DNA of 64,000 nucleotides from JASLCR01 sp036405235 (GCA_036405235.1 DASWYA010000001.1:186001-250000), one strand, 5' to 3'. Counted from the first letter of the stretch, positions 50,325-59,154 are shown. Notes: generated by a model from the letters alone, not told the origin. Numbers and translations: made by a program.

Positions 50325-51756
50325 CTAAACTCACTTCTTCTCCACCCCCCATCATAGCAGCAACACTCGCGACTGTCGCGTTATCTGACGGCTTTGCACC
50401 TGGAATAATGTTTAATTCTCGCTCAGCGTCGGTTTGCTCTGCGATCAGCTCGTGGATAATTTGCTGGAATTTAGATGTCTCAAGCTTTTTCTTATAGAAC
50501 TCATTACGCCCATAAATTGTCAGAGTATCTCCGTCATCAATGGCGTCGCACTTTGCTAAGACGCTATGAAGTGCAATACTGCTGGCTTTAGTGCTTTCGA
50601 GGAAGTCTGCCCAATCTACTTTAGCGCCGTTAGGATTTGTCTTTGTTTTTGGCTTTGGTGATTCTAGTTTCTGTGGGAGTTCTGGAACGTCGGTCTCTAT
50701 TGTCTTCATCGGCTTACGCTCTTTCGGGTGCTCTTCCGTCGCTTTTTTTGCAAGTGATGGGATCGGAGCTGCAATAGCCGGCATAGTCTTGTTGTATGAA
50801 GGCTTGTTTGCCCCTATGAAGTCGGCTAGTACGGTTATGAGTTTTACGCTGGGGAAATGAGACTGGCCGACATCTAGTAGGGCATCGAGGAGCTTCACAT
50901 ACTGCGGATTTTTACTCAGATTTGCTTGCAGGACGTGTATAAGTTGATCAGTGAGGATCTTTGCTTGAATACCTTGCTCGGTGCTTGTGGCGAGCAATTG
51001 TAAAGTAACAGGAAGATTGCTTGTATTCAGTGATTCGATGAGATTGTCAACCATTTTTTGTGGAGCCAGACCAAGGCTTGTCTCGATTGTCTGAGTGGTG
51101 ATTTCCTCTCCGTTACTTCTGCTGCTTGCGAGCTGATCAAGAAGACTGACGCTGTCACGATAGCTGCCATCGGAATGCTGTGCAATTAATTCAAGCGCTT
51201 CACTATTGATATTGATAGATTCTTCCTTCGCGATAGAGGTAAGATTTTTCTTTATATCCTCGATTGAAGCGCGACGGAACGTATGACGCTGAGTCCTACT
51301 GATGATGGTCTCGGGTAGCTTATCGACGTCTGTGGTAGCAAGAATAAACACGACATGCTCTGGCGGCTCTTCGAGTGTTTTTAGTAAAGCGTTAAATGCA
51401 GCCTTGGACAGCATATGCACTTCGTCTATGATGTAGATTTTCTTTTTTGCAGATGATGGCGCAAGGTTTACCTTTTCACGCAAGTCTCGAATGTCGTCGA
51501 CGCCATTATTGCTGGCTGCATCGATCTCAATGATGTCTAGATGAATTGATTCGTCTGAGTACGGTAACTCGTTGATCTCATGCGCAAGAATCCTAGCTAT
51601 GCTCGTCTTCCCTACTCCACGCGGACCAGTGAAAAGATATGCATGCGCAATTCGACCTGATTTTAGAGCATTTTCGAGCAAAGTCGTGACGTGCTCTTGT
51701 CCGACAATTTCAGATAGTTTCCGCGAACGATACTTGCGGTATAAGGCCTTCCCCAT
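50317..51756 (-). CDS. dnaX: DNA polymerase III gamma/tau subunit without zinc finger
   Basis: This 479-aa clamp-loader ATPase has YRSRKLSEIVGQEHV, Walker A GPRGVGKTSIARIL, IEIDAASNNGVDDIRDLREKV, Walker B KIYIIDEVHMLSKAAFNALLKTLEEPPEHVVFILATTD and sensor 1 RTQRHTFRR. The Cys-rich zinc insertion normally after Walker A is missing: INELPYSDESIHLDIIEID runs straight through. The C-terminal part (about 330-479) is Lys/Pro-rich then folded, as in tau. TACAAT ends 7 nt before the ATG. It overlaps dnaB by 8 nt. Confidence 0.97.
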   Translation of the reverse strand: MGKALYRKYRSRKLSEIVGQEHVTTLLENALKSGRIAHAYLFTGPRGVGKTSIARILAHEINELPYSDESIHLDIIEIDAASNNGVDDIRDLREKVNLAPSSAKKKIYIIDEVHMLSKAAFNALLKTLEEPPEHVVFILATTDVDKLPETIISRTQRHTFRRASIEDIKKNLTSIAKEESININSEALELIAQHSDGSYRDSVSLLDQLASSRSNGEEITTQTIETSLGLAPQKMVDNLIESLNTSNLPVTLQLLATSTEQGIQAKILTDQLIHVLQANLSKNPQYVKLLDALLDVGQSHFPSVKLITVLADFIGANKPSYNKTMPAIAAPIPSLAKKATEEHPKERKPMKTIETDVPELPQKLESPKPKTKTNPNGAKVDWADFLESTKASSIALHSVLAKCDAIDDGDTLTIYGRNEFYKKKLETSKFQQIIHELIAEQTDAERELNIIPGAKPSDNATVASVAAMMGGGEEVSLDE

Positions 51757-51763
51757 TACTACT

Positions 51764-51769
51764 ATTGTA
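51764..51769 (-). promoter_or_regulatory. -10 box of the dnaX-dnaB operon
   Basis: Minus-strand TACAAT ending 7 nt before the dnaX ATG at 51756. Confidence 0.5.
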
Positions 51770-51782
51770 CGCTATCAAGAGC

Positions 51783-52283
51783 TTATTTAGCACTACTAGA
51801 AAGTGGTTTATTTTTCTTGCTCCGTGCGATATCCATGCTCATAACCACAACAAGTGTGATCATGACGATGAAGCCGCCACCGAAACTAAGTGCAAATATA
51901 ATTGTGTTCATCAACTCCGGAAGACCAATAAAAGTGAGTACAGATCCTACACTTTCTTTGGTATCACCACCGTCAACAAGTGACAGTTGGAACGTAAAAG
52001 CCAATGCGTAGTATGTCAGGAGTAGCAACATTGCCCACTCGGACAATTCTCTTTTTTTATTAACAAAAGCCAAAACGACAAGCAGTATATGATATGGGAA
52101 GAAGATGACGGCAGCAAGAGGAAGTGTGACAAGAAACATCCAGCCTCCAGCTCCAAAAAATGCACGTCCGAGTGCTATCCAAATCGGCATGACAAGTATC
52201 ATGGGGATTAGCGACCAATACGCAACTTTATAGATAGACGGTGATTTTGGAAATTCCGCTCTATCTGTGAGTTGCTCTGTCAT
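51783..52283 (-). CDS. four-span membrane protein of unknown function
   Basis: A 166-aa protein with four hydrophobic segments (SLIPMILVMPIWIALGRAFF; WMFLVTLPLAAVIFFPYHILLVVLAFV; WAMLLLLTYYALAFTFQLSLV; IIFALSFGGGFIVMITLVVVMSM). The N-terminus is short and polar and the tail is basic (RSKKNKPLSSSAK). No family recognised. It lies 8 nt downstream of the 171-aa gene and is probably co-transcribed with it. Confidence 0.75.
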   Translation of the reverse strand: MTEQLTDRAEFPKSPSIYKVAYWSLIPMILVMPIWIALGRAFFGAGGWMFLVTLPLAAVIFFPYHILLVVLAFVNKKRELSEWAMLLLLTYYALAFTFQLSLVDGGDTKESVGSVLTFIGLPELMNTIIFALSFGGGFIVMITLVVVMSMDIARSKKNKPLSSSAK

Positions 52284-52291
52284 GATCTCGC

Positions 52292-52807
52292 CTAGAGGGC
52301 CGCTTCAACGGCTGCCCACGTAGCATCTGGATTGTCGGTTGGAACAATGATAGTGACTTGGTCGCCTACGTTGATGCGGAAGTATGTGACGCTTGCAAGC
52401 AAGATGCGGTATTCTCTACCGCTTGCTTCCACGTAGTATGCGCCGTCGTGTTGTACGAGTGTGCCAATGACTTGTGTGCGGTCGACTGGGCCGATTTGTT
52501 TGTAGATGAAACTTCCATCGTCGGCGATTGTGAGCTTCAAAATATCACCTTCTACAAGCTTTGATTTAGAAGCGTAGTTGGCTGGAATTGGATATTCTTT
52601 TCCGTCGGGACCGGCCATTTTCTGGCCGTCAAAAACGCCTTCGACGACTTTTCCGCTAACCTCCTCGCGTGAGCTTGTAGGCGTGACGACTGTGCCATCA
52701 TCGCCAACGATACTTATGAGTAGCTCCTTGGCAGCAGCTAGATTTGTTTCAGCCTCTTGTATTAATGCATGCAAGCGTTTGACTTGCTTCTCTGGTAATT
52801 CAGACAT
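52292..52807 (-). CDS. conserved-looking hypothetical protein (171 aa)
   Basis: This protein opens with a helical, probably coiled-coil N-terminus (residues about 5-33, EKQVKRLHALIQEAETNLAAAKELL). A beta-rich region follows (VVEGVFDGQKMAGPDGKEYPIPANYASKSKLVEGDILKLTI) and an OB-like end (EYRILLASVTYFRINVGDQVTIIVP). I have a vague sense of similar proteins in CPR genomes but cannot name a family. No membrane span. It may act on nucleic acid, judging only from the beta-barrel look. Confidence 0.7.
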   Translation of the reverse strand: MSELPEKQVKRLHALIQEAETNLAAAKELLISIVGDDGTVVTPTSSREEVSGKVVEGVFDGQKMAGPDGKEYPIPANYASKSKLVEGDILKLTIADDGSFIYKQIGPVDRTQVIGTLVQHDGAYYVEASGREYRILLASVTYFRINVGDQVTIIVPTDNPDATWAAVEAAL

Positions 52808-52941
52808 ATTCTCGCAGTTTCCTTGTCTGTTTTTAATTTATTGTACTACCCCTATTATATATCAATTCGAGGGCTTCTAGTCAACCCTATTTTTATCCAC
52901 AAATTTTTCTGGGGTAGCCAGGAAGTTGTTGTAAAATAAAA

Positions 52942-52965
52942 CACCACCTGGAGTTCCAAGTGGTG
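52942..52965 (-). terminator. terminator of the rplJ-rplL unit
   Basis: Minus-strand CACCACTTGG pairs with CCAGGTGGTG (10 bp, one G-U) around AACT, followed by TTTTATTTT, 29 nt after the rplL stop. Confidence 0.88.
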
Positions 52966-52993
52966 AAATATTTACAATATGGTCGGATAAGAG

Positions 52994-53374
52994 TTAGGCG
53001 AGTTCTACGCTAGCGCCAGCTTCTTCGAGAGCTTTCTTAGCAGCTTCTGCTTCTTCTTTGTTTACTTTTTCCTTCACAGGCGCAGGTGCGCCGTCAACGA
53101 TAGCTTTTGCTTCGCCAAGGCCAAGACCAGTGATTTCCTTTACGGCTTTGATGACTGCAACTTTTTGTGCACCAGCGTCAGTTAGCTTTACAGTGAACTC
53201 AGTTTTTTCATCGTCACCGCCAGCAGCGCCAGCGTCAGCAGCTGGACCAGCTACTGCTACAGCAGCTGCTGCAGGTTCGATGCCGTATTCGTCTTTTAGG
53301 ATTGTTTTTAGTTCGTTTACTTCAAGCACTGTAAGTGCTGTAAGTTCTTTTGCAAGTTTAGCTACATCAGCCAT
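52994..53374 (-). CDS. rplL: 50S ribosomal protein L7/L12
   Basis: This 126-aa protein forms the flexible ribosomal stalk that recruits translation GTPases. The N-terminal dimerisation helices ([28 protein letters not shown]) lead into an Ala/Gly hinge ([19 protein letters not shown]) and the C-terminal domain ([44 protein letters not shown]), all canonical. It follows rplJ by 39 nt and is closed by a clear terminator. Confidence 0.99.
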   Translation of the reverse strand: MADVAKLAKELTALTVLEVNELKTILKDEYGIEPAAAAVAVAGPAADAGAAGGDDEKTEFTVKLTDAGAQKVAVIKAVKEITGLGLGEAKAIVDGAPAPVKEKVNKEEAEAAKKALEEAGASVELA

Positions 53375-53413
53375 GACTTACTCCTTCGTTGTTCGGGTTA
53401 ATAATGTTGCAGC

Positions 53414-53938
53414 TTATGCTGCTGCTTTAGCTTCTACGCCATCAAGTAGCGCGTGAAGATTGCCAGAAAGTGCGTTTGTAGTGTCGTGCACAGGGCTAAG
53501 TAGCTGTGCGACCACTTCTGCAATGAGTTGCTGTTTGCTCGGTAGACCGGCAAGTGCTTTTACGTCTGCTTCTGATTGTGCAAGACCAGCGTCTGAGAAG
53601 CCACCGGCTAGTTCTAGGCTTGGATGAGTCTTTGCAAACTCGTTCAAGACCTTACTTGGTGCAACTTCATCACTTGAAGAAAATGCGTAAAGCAATTGAC
53701 CTTCAAGCATTGATGTATCAGTACTTTTGAAAGTCTTGTCTTCAAGCATCGAAACGCGTACAAGTCGGTTTTTGACAACTCGAATTGACACATCATTTGC
53801 ACGAGCTTCTTTACGCAAGTTTTGCATGTCGGCTACGCTGAGGCCAGCGTAGCGAGCAAATGCAACTGCCTTCGCGTCTTTTAGCGCATCACTTAATTCG
53901 GCAACTAAAGCTTGTTTTTTATCACGTGTAATCGCCAT
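53414..53938 (-). CDS. rplJ: 50S ribosomal protein L10
   Basis: This 174-aa protein anchors L7/L12 to 23S rRNA. The N-terminal rRNA-binding domain is normal (MAITRDKKQALVAELSDALKDAKAVAFARYAGLSVADMQNLRKEARANDVSIRVVKNRLVRVS). The C-terminal helix that binds L7/L12 dimers ends SGNLHALLDGVEAKAAA. An L10-leader RNA and a promoter lie upstream, consistent with autoregulation by the L10-L12 complex. Confidence 0.98.
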   Translation of the reverse strand: MAITRDKKQALVAELSDALKDAKAVAFARYAGLSVADMQNLRKEARANDVSIRVVKNRLVRVSMLEDKTFKSTDTSMLEGQLLYAFSSSDEVAPSKVLNEFAKTHPSLELAGGFSDAGLAQSEADVKALAGLPSKQQLIAEVVAQLLSPVHDTTNALSGNLHALLDGVEAKAAA

Positions 53939-54004
53939 AAAATTCCTTTACTTTAGATTGATTTCGACCATATTGTTAAGGGTCGACATCACAAGTGTGA
54001 AACA

Positions 54005-54062
54005 AGAGTATTGCCTCGGTAGCATGATTAAATCTGTTGATCGCTACTGTCTTTGGTAATGT
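54005..54062 (-). promoter_or_regulatory. L10 leader (ribosomal protein autoregulatory RNA)
   Basis: The minus-strand leader contains AAAGACAGTAGCG, a short insert, TTAATCATGCTACCGAGG. This is the GACAG(C/T)AG ... UUAAU..CUGCCGAGG motif of known L10 leaders, with AGTAGC/GCTAC pairing. It lies about 70 nt before rplJ. Confidence 0.8.
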
Positions 54063-54071
54063 CTATTGGAT

Positions 54072-54100
54072 ATTTTAGCAAAAAGAGGTTATTTTGTCTA
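54072..54100 (-). promoter_or_regulatory. promoter of rplJ-rplL
   Basis: Minus-strand TAGACA (54095-54100), 17 nt, then TGC-TAAAAT (-10 at 54072-54077). Initiation near 54065 would include the whole L10 leader. Confidence 0.6.
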
Positions 54101-54937
54101 GGCTCGACTTTGATCTGTGAAGTGTTTTAGTGCAGATGTTGTGCGGCTAACCCAGTCGTCTATCTCATGCTCTTTTGAGGTATCGCTTGCACCCGAGATC
54201 ATTAACTGCTGCAGTAGTAGTTCTCGCCTGTCGTCGTCTCGATGATTTGCCGCAATTGAACCTAATGTTCTGAAGATCATCTCGGCGCATAGGTTATTCC
54301 TCACCTCAAGAGTTACATCGAGTGAGTCGAAAGGTCCGGTATCTGTGCGTACTAAAGTATTGAGGAGTGGATCACGGTCAGTGGCGATTAGCGGCATGGG
54401 CTGGACTGTTGTGGTAGCAACCTGGACATTTCTGTTGGAGGCAAGTGTGCGATAACCACGAGCCATGCCGGTGGTTCTGTTGATCCTCGTGTCTTGAGCT
54501 GAAATGACATTAAGGTTTTTGCTGCTATTTTTGACAATTCCAGCTAAAAAGTGTGCAGCGGCATAGATCGTACCACCATTTTGCACTTCATCAAGCAGTA
54601 CGAATTTAATATCTTCGTCTTTCAATTCTCCGATAGATCGTTCAAGCGCATGTTGTTTCTGAGGTTTGTTCAGGCCTGATGTCCCCACTTGCGGATGTTG
54701 AGAAAAGTGAGTACCGATAGGTGGACGTATCACCTCAGTAGCGAAGTTTTTATCAACACCGGGTAGACCTTCGGCGGCCCAGTAGATAGGCATGGCGCCT
54801 CTTTCAGGCGTAACGAGAGCATCAGCTCCGCTGGCAAGTATAGCTGCGCGCACTACCTGCGTTTTTGCAGCAAAATCAGCCGCGTCTTCTGGGGTTGACC
54901 GCAGTAACATCGCAACCGTTTCGGCAGGTGCTGTCAT
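54098..54937 (-). CDS. phosphoribosyltransferase-like protein
   Basis: A 279-aa protein whose centre, IKFVLLDEVQNGGTIYAAAHFLAGIVKNSSKNLNVISAQD, resembles the PRPP-binding loop of type I phosphoribosyltransferases: a hydrophobic strand, acidic pair, and G-G-T before a helix. An upstream ILASGADALVTPERGAMPIYWAAEG could be the other substrate strand. The C-terminal third is helical. The reaction is unknown. TGC-TATAAT ends 7 nt before the ATG. It lies between tmk and the rplJ promoter. Confidence 0.65.
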   Translation of the reverse strand: MTAPAETVAMLLRSTPEDAADFAAKTQVVRAAILASGADALVTPERGAMPIYWAAEGLPGVDKNFATEVIRPPIGTHFSQHPQVGTSGLNKPQKQHALERSIGELKDEDIKFVLLDEVQNGGTIYAAAHFLAGIVKNSSKNLNVISAQDTRINRTTGMARGYRTLASNRNVQVATTTVQPMPLIATDRDPLLNTLVRTDTGPFDSLDVTLEVRNNLCAEMIFRTLGSIAANHRDDDRRELLLQQLMISGASDTSKEHEIDDWVSRTTSALKHFTDQSRA

Positions 54938-54944
54938 GCTATAT

Positions 54945-54950
54945 ATTATA
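54945..54950 (-). promoter_or_regulatory. extended -10 box of the phosphoribosyltransferase-like gene
   Basis: Minus-strand TGC-TATAAT ending 7 nt before the ATG at 54937. Confidence 0.6.
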
Positions 54951-54982
54951 GCATAAACATTAGATAATTACAATTACTATTA

Positions 54983-55615
54983 CTATGGAAGTATTTTGCT
55001 GATATATTCAGTTTGTATCTCGGCGGCGATCTCGTTGGGAGATTTTGCGGCATCTAATATGGGAAGCTGCTGAGATTTGGCTATCTCAAGATAACCATTG
55101 CTAACGCGCTCTTGAAAAACGCCAGTGCGAGACTCGAAGGTGTCAGGATTCTTAACTGATCCTCGCTCGGCTATTCTGCTAGCGCGTGTATCATGGTCAA
55201 GAGTGAGAATGATTGCAAGGTCAGGCTTCATGTATGATTCGCTAGTGAATTCGGCAGTCAGTCTCGTGATGAGGTCAAGGTCAAGGCCTTCCCCGTATCC
55301 TTGGTACGCGAGAGTTGAGAAATAGTTACGTGAGCAGACGACCCACTTGCCTTCTTCTAGGTCTTTCTCTGCTTGCTTCCAGATTTCATGGCGAGCAGCG
55401 GTAAAGAGCAAAAGATTAGTAGCGCCACTGCGCTCGAGCATGCCATTGATGATGACCTCGCGAATCGCACCTGCGATCGGTGTCCCAGACGGCTCCTGGT
55501 ACTCACTCGACTCAATTCCTTTGCTGGATAGATATTCTCTGAGTAACTTTACTTGCGTTGACTTGCCTGTGCCGTCATTGCCTTCGATGACGATGTACTT
55601 GCCTCTCGACATCAC
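54983..55615 (-). CDS. tmk: thymidylate kinase
   Basis: This 210-aa enzyme phosphorylates dTMP to dTDP. P-loop IEGNDGTGKSTQVKLL, the DR(Y/H)-type region replaced by CSRNYFSTLAYQGYG, and the lid SRIAERGSVKNPDTFESR mark the family. The start overlaps the dcd stop by 4 nt, so two dTTP-pathway genes are co-translated. The usual catalytic DRY reads SRN here. Confidence 0.93.
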   Translation of the reverse strand: MMSRGKYIVIEGNDGTGKSTQVKLLREYLSSKGIESSEYQEPSGTPIAGAIREVIINGMLERSGATNLLLFTAARHEIWKQAEKDLEEGKWVVCSRNYFSTLAYQGYGEGLDLDLITRLTAEFTSESYMKPDLAIILTLDHDTRASRIAERGSVKNPDTFESRTGVFQERVSNGYLEIAKSQQLPILDAAKSPNEIAAEIQTEYISKILP

Positions 55616-56334
55616 TTCATTCCAGCTGCTAAGCCATCAATTTTTGGTGCAGGAACTCGCTGATCTTTGAATGCTCGTGGTAGCATCATCTCTGGTTTCC
55701 AGGTGCGAATAAGCTCATCCAAGTCATCGGTATGTTGATATTTACCGCTCATACCGTCGCGCCCTTCTGCGTAGCCGCCTTCAACTGGTCCGGTGTGATG
55801 GAATATGAGTTGTCCTACGCGCTCGCCTACTGGCAAGACGACGCTTTCGTGCATATTGAGATTGTATATTTCGAGAGTGATGCGGTTTATGTATCCTGGA
55901 TCTACCCAGCCAGCATCAAAACAAACTGCAACACCATTTCTTCCCCAGCTAGAGCGGCTCTTTACTTCGCAGGCGCCACCGTGTGCGCGTATGCCAACGA
56001 ATTCGTGGGTGTGCGCTAGGATGCGCTCACCTGGCTGTAACACAATGATTGGGTGGTCTTCGGGAATATTTGCGAACAAATTAACGCCATTTTTCTCACA
56101 CCACTCTTTGTGAGGAATTGCCTCAAGCGGACCTTTGAAGTAACGCGCTACGTCAGATTCGTCAAAAGGATTGTACACCCCAGCTGCTTCTGGCTGGTAC
56201 TCCTGTTTGTAGAAATAGTGACCAAGCGTGAAGTCGAGGCTTGCCTCGGAGACGTGCTTGTCGTTGAACGGCACGCAGACGATTGTTCCGTCGTCTACAG
56301 CCGTGCGGATTTCGGTGTTACTGTATACTCCCAT
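55612..56334 (-). CDS. dcd: dCTP deaminase (possibly bifunctional with dUTPase)
   Basis: A 240-aa trimeric dUTPase-fold enzyme. VSEASLDFTLGHYFY, EVKSRSSWGRNGVAVCFDAGWVDPGYINRITLEIYNLN (catalytic Glu/Arg region) and VGQLIFHHTGPVEGGY are diagnostic of dCTP deaminases. No separate dUTPase appears in the window, so the bifunctional type (dCTP to dUMP) would fit, though this cannot be decided by eye. It is longer than the typical 190 aa through an insertion (about residues 45-80). TAGAAT ends 6 nt before the ATG; it is divergent from folA with 29 bp between starts. Confidence 0.92.
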   Translation of the reverse strand: MGVYSNTEIRTAVDDGTIVCVPFNDKHVSEASLDFTLGHYFYKQEYQPEAAGVYNPFDESDVARYFKGPLEAIPHKEWCEKNGVNLFANIPEDHPIIVLQPGERILAHTHEFVGIRAHGGACEVKSRSSWGRNGVAVCFDAGWVDPGYINRITLEIYNLNMHESVVLPVGERVGQLIFHHTGPVEGGYAEGRDGMSGKYQHTDDLDELIRTWKPEMMLPRAFKDQRVPAPKIDGLAAGMK

Positions 56335-56363
56335 AAACTAATTCTAGTGTATCATAAGTAGGT

Positions 56364-56867
56364 ATGAAATCGATTATCGTTGGTATGGGAAAAAATCGTG
56401 AAATTGGAGCAAACCAAGACATGCCATGGAGTAATTCCCTGCCTGATGATTTAGCGAATTTTCGCAAACTCTCGACCGGTAAAACGGTAATTATGGGGTA
56501 TCGCACATTTGAGAGTATCGGCAAACGACCGCTGCCAAATCGGCAGAATATTGTGATCAGTCGAGAGCCAACTGGCGTCCAGGGTGTGCTGACGGCGCAT
56601 TCTCTCAAGGCTGCTTACGCGTTGGCGCAGTACGATATTGTCGTTATGGGTGGCGGACAGATTTACGCGCAGGCTATTGATGATATGGATGTGCTTTATG
56701 TCACGGAAGTTGATGCGGAATTTCCTGAAGCAACTGTATTCTTTCCTGAGATTGATAAGGCGAAATGGCAAGAAGCTTCTCGCGAGCATCACGTGGCTGA
56801 CGAGCGCAATAAGTATGCGTTTGACTTTGTCGTATATCATCGTAAGCATGACACAAAGATCAAGTAA
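56364..56867 (+). CDS. folA: dihydrofolate reductase
   Basis: This 167-aa enzyme regenerates tetrahydrofolate for thymidylate synthesis. GMGKNREIGANQDMPWSNSLPDDLANFRKLSTGKTVIMGYRTFESIGKRPLPNRQNIVISR covers the folate (Asp in PDDL) and NADPH sites, and YDIVVMGGGQIYAQAI is the second cofactor strand. The usual W-x-L-P-x-D is W-S-N-S-L-P-D-D. A TATCAT about 8 nt upstream may be the -10. A small membrane-protein ORF overlaps the 3' end by 20 nt. thyA lies 300 nt downstream on the other strand. Confidence 0.96.
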   Translation: MKSIIVGMGKNREIGANQDMPWSNSLPDDLANFRKLSTGKTVIMGYRTFESIGKRPLPNRQNIVISREPTGVQGVLTAHSLKAAYALAQYDIVVMGGGQIYAQAIDDMDVLYVTEVDAEFPEATVFFPEIDKAKWQEASREHHVADERNKYAFDFVVYHRKHDTKIK

Positions 56868-57159
56868 GGCTAATTTGGCAAAGACGAAAGTAATTTTTCT
56901 AAGTGTTCTTCTGTTGTTTATAACTGCTACAGTATTTGCTGTAAAAGTTATTCAGATAGATCCGGTACATCAATGCAGCTACCGCTATACAGATAAAGGC
57001 TCGAATGTACTTATGGGACCTCCGGATAAGGAAGTAAGTCGAGAATACATGCCTTTCTGGTCTGTAGGAGCTCGTGAAGAGCGTCTCTACCAAGAGGGTC
57101 GCTGTTATCATATAGATTTTTGGTGGGCACCAAACAAAGTACAGGTCAATTATTCATAA
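56848..57159 (+). CDS. small membrane-anchored protein (103 aa)
   Basis: An ATG inside the folA 3' end opens a frame with a basic N-terminus, one membrane span (TKVIFLSVLLLFITATVFAVKVIQI) and an outward domain of about 70 residues with two Cys (HQCSYRY and EGRCYHIDFWW). The Cys pair and a Trp/Tyr-rich end suggest a folded extracytoplasmic domain. No family recognised. The 20-nt overlap with folA implies coupling. The longer frame starting at 56638 lies entirely within folA and is rejected. Confidence 0.6.
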   Translation: MTQRSSKANLAKTKVIFLSVLLLFITATVFAVKVIQIDPVHQCSYRYTDKGSNVLMGPPDKEVSREYMPFWSVGAREERLYQEGRCYHIDFWWAPNKVQVNYS

Positions 57160-57170
57160 GAAAGGATTGA

Positions 57171-58091
57171 CTATACGGCAATAGGTGCTTTGATCGGCGG
57201 ATCTGGATTGTAATTTTCGAGCTTAATATCGTCAAATGTAAAGTCATCGATATTCTTGATATCGGGATTGAGCCAGAGAGTCGGCAGCTCTTTTGGCGTG
57301 CGAGAGAGCTGCTCCTTAACTTGCTCAAAGTGGTTGCTGTAGATGTGTGTGTCAGCGAGTGTATGGACGAATTCGCCTTGCTTAAGGCCTGTTACCTGAG
57401 CAACCATAGCAAGAAGAAGTGAGTAGCTGGCGATATTGAATGGTACGCCGAGGAACGTATCGGCGCTACGCTGGTAGAGCTGTAGGCTTAACTTGCCGTC
57501 TGCTACGTAGAACTGGAAAAGGCTGTGACATGGAGGCAAACCACCAATTTGTACAATTTCGTCGATCTCTGATGCGTTCCAGGCGCTAACGATGATTCGG
57601 CGGCTGTCTGGAGTATTTTTAATCATGTCGATAGCTCGCTCAATCTGATCCACGAAGCCACCCTTGCCATCTGGCCACTTGCGCCACTGGACGCCGTAGA
57701 CTGGACCGAGATCACCCCACTTCATGGCAAAGTCATGATCTGAGGCGACCTTTTCGATAAACTCTTTCATTTGAGATTTCCATTCGTCAGAATTAACCTC
57801 TGGCATTGGTAAGTTATTCTTTTCAAGATACGCTTTGAATGGCCATTCGTCCCAGATGTGGACATTATTTTGCGCCAAGTATTCAATATTACCAGTTCCC
57901 TTTAGAAACCATAGAAGCTCATGGACAACAGAATTGAAATAGAGTTTTTTAGTGGTGACTGCTGGAAAGCCTTCGGAAAGATCATAGCGAACCTGGCGGC
58001 CGAATACGCTACGTGTTCCTGTACCGGTACGATCACTCTTATCGACGCCGTGATCCATGATGTCTTGTAGTAGGTCTAGATATTGTCGCAT
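57171..58091 (-). CDS. thyA: thymidylate synthase
   Basis: This 306-aa enzyme converts dUMP and methylene-THF to d[52 protein letters not shown], the catalytic Cys in [14 protein letters not shown], and [25 protein letters not shown] are all canonical ThyA. With folA, dcd and tmk within 4 kb it completes the path from dCTP/dUMP to dTDP. The leader is about 30 nt, with GAGGGGAG as a possible ribosome site. Confidence 0.98.
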   Translation of the reverse strand: MRQYLDLLQDIMDHGVDKSDRTGTGTRSVFGRQVRYDLSEGFPAVTTKKLYFNSVVHELLWFLKGTGNIEYLAQNNVHIWDEWPFKAYLEKNNLPMPEVNSDEWKSQMKEFIEKVASDHDFAMKWGDLGPVYGVQWRKWPDGKGGFVDQIERAIDMIKNTPDSRRIIVSAWNASEIDEIVQIGGLPPCHSLFQFYVADGKLSLQLYQRSADTFLGVPFNIASYSLLLAMVAQVTGLKQGEFVHTLADTHIYSNHFEQVKEQLSRTPKELPTLWLNPDIKNIDDFTFDDIKLENYNPDPPIKAPIAV

Positions 58092-58130
58092 GTCTGCCGG
58101 CTCCCCTCGCTTATTACTATATTCAGTATA

Positions 58131-58163
58131 ACAAATACCACTCGGCTAGCGAGTGGTATTTGT
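58131..58163 (-). terminator. terminator after rplA
   Basis: ACAAATACCACTC/GAGTGGTATTTGT, a perfect 13-bp stem with a 7-nt loop, about 20 nt after the rplA stop on the minus strand. A TATACT for thyA follows immediately. Confidence 0.8.
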
Positions 58164-58182
58164 GGCATAGAATAAGTAGCTA

Positions 58183-59154
58183 TTAGCTAGCGACGTTTTC
58201 TACCTTGATGCCAGGACCCATAGTTGTTGAGATGTTTGTAGACTTTACAAACACACCCTTGAGTGAGCTTGGCTTTTGTGACTGAAGGCTATCAAAGAAT
58301 GCGCGTGCATTTTCTTCAAGCTTTTTAGCACCAAATGACGCTTTACCGATAGATAGGTGGATGATCGCTTGCTTGTCGACGCGATATTCTACCTTACCTG
58401 CTTTTGCTTCTGACACAGCCTTTACGACGTCAGCTGCAACAGTACCAGCTTTTGGATTTGGCATGAGGCCACGTGGCCCGAGTAGACGTGCATACTTACC
58501 GAGTTTTGGCATGTAGGCAGGAGTTGAAACGAGCACGTCAAAATCAAGCTGTTCTTTGTCGAGCTGCTTAAGGAATGTTTCGTCACCAACGACATCTGCA
58601 CCGGCTTTCTTAGCGGCTGCGTGGTCGCCTTCTGGTGCAAATACAGCCACACGAATATCCTTACCGGTACCGTTTGGCAGAGATACAGTTGCGCGGATAT
58701 TTTGGTCGGCTTGACGTGGATCTACGCCAAGGCGAACATGCACTTCGACTGATGCGTCAAACTTTGAAGGACTGGTCTTGGATGCAAGCTCAAGGCCTTC
58801 AACTAATGTGTATACTTTTTCCTTTTCGAGAAGTTTAGCAACTTCTTGGTACTTTTTACCGCGTCGCTCTAGGCGAGGGCGTGTAACTGGCTTTGGGCCT
58901 TTCTTAACGTGTGCTTCTTCGTCGCCTTGTGCTGAAGTGTCGCCTGCTTCCTTGCGCGCTTCTTTTTCAGCTTTTTCTTCTGCTTCTTTTAAAGCTTTCT
59001 CGCTTCGCTTGCCAGCTTTTGCTGGAGCGGCCTCTTTTACTTCATGCTTCTCGGCGCTTGCAATCGCTTCTTCGATCTCGGCGATTGTGTTTTTCTCTGA
59101 AACTTCAAGTTTCAATTCTGCTGCTTTTTCGAGCAACTCTGCTTTTTTAGCCAT
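58183..59154 (-). CDS. rplA: 50S ribosomal protein L1 with long N-terminal extension
   Basis: This 323-aa L1 forms the mobile stalk that handles E-site tRNA. The L1 body (about residues 95-323) is standard: [68 protein letters not shown]. About 95 extra residues precede it: a SAP- or Rho-N-like helix pair ([32 protein letters not shown]) and a Lys/Glu/Ala-rich stretch. The start at 59154 has AGAAAGGA upstream. The 84 nt of extra frame to 59238 is rejected. Confidence 0.95.
   Translation of the reverse strand: MAKKAELLEKAAELKLEVSEKNTIAEIEEAIASAEKHEVKEAAPAKAGKRSEKALKEAEEKAEKEARKEAGDTSAQGDEEAHVKKGPKPVTRPRLERRGKKYQEVAKLLEKEKVYTLVEGLELASKTSPSKFDASVEVHVRLGVDPRQADQNIRATVSLPNGTGKDIRVAVFAPEGDHAAAKKAGADVVGDETFLKQLDKEQLDFDVLVSTPAYMPKLGKYARLLGPRGLMPNPKAGTVAADVVKAVSEAKAGKVEYRVDKQAIIHLSIGKASFGAKKLEENARAFFDSLQSQKPSSLKGVFVKSTNISTTMGPGIKVENVAS

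Noticed and set aside
56638..56847. N-terminal 70 codons of the longer ORF over folA
   Set aside because: They lie wholly within folA in another frame; the membrane protein most plausibly starts at 56848.
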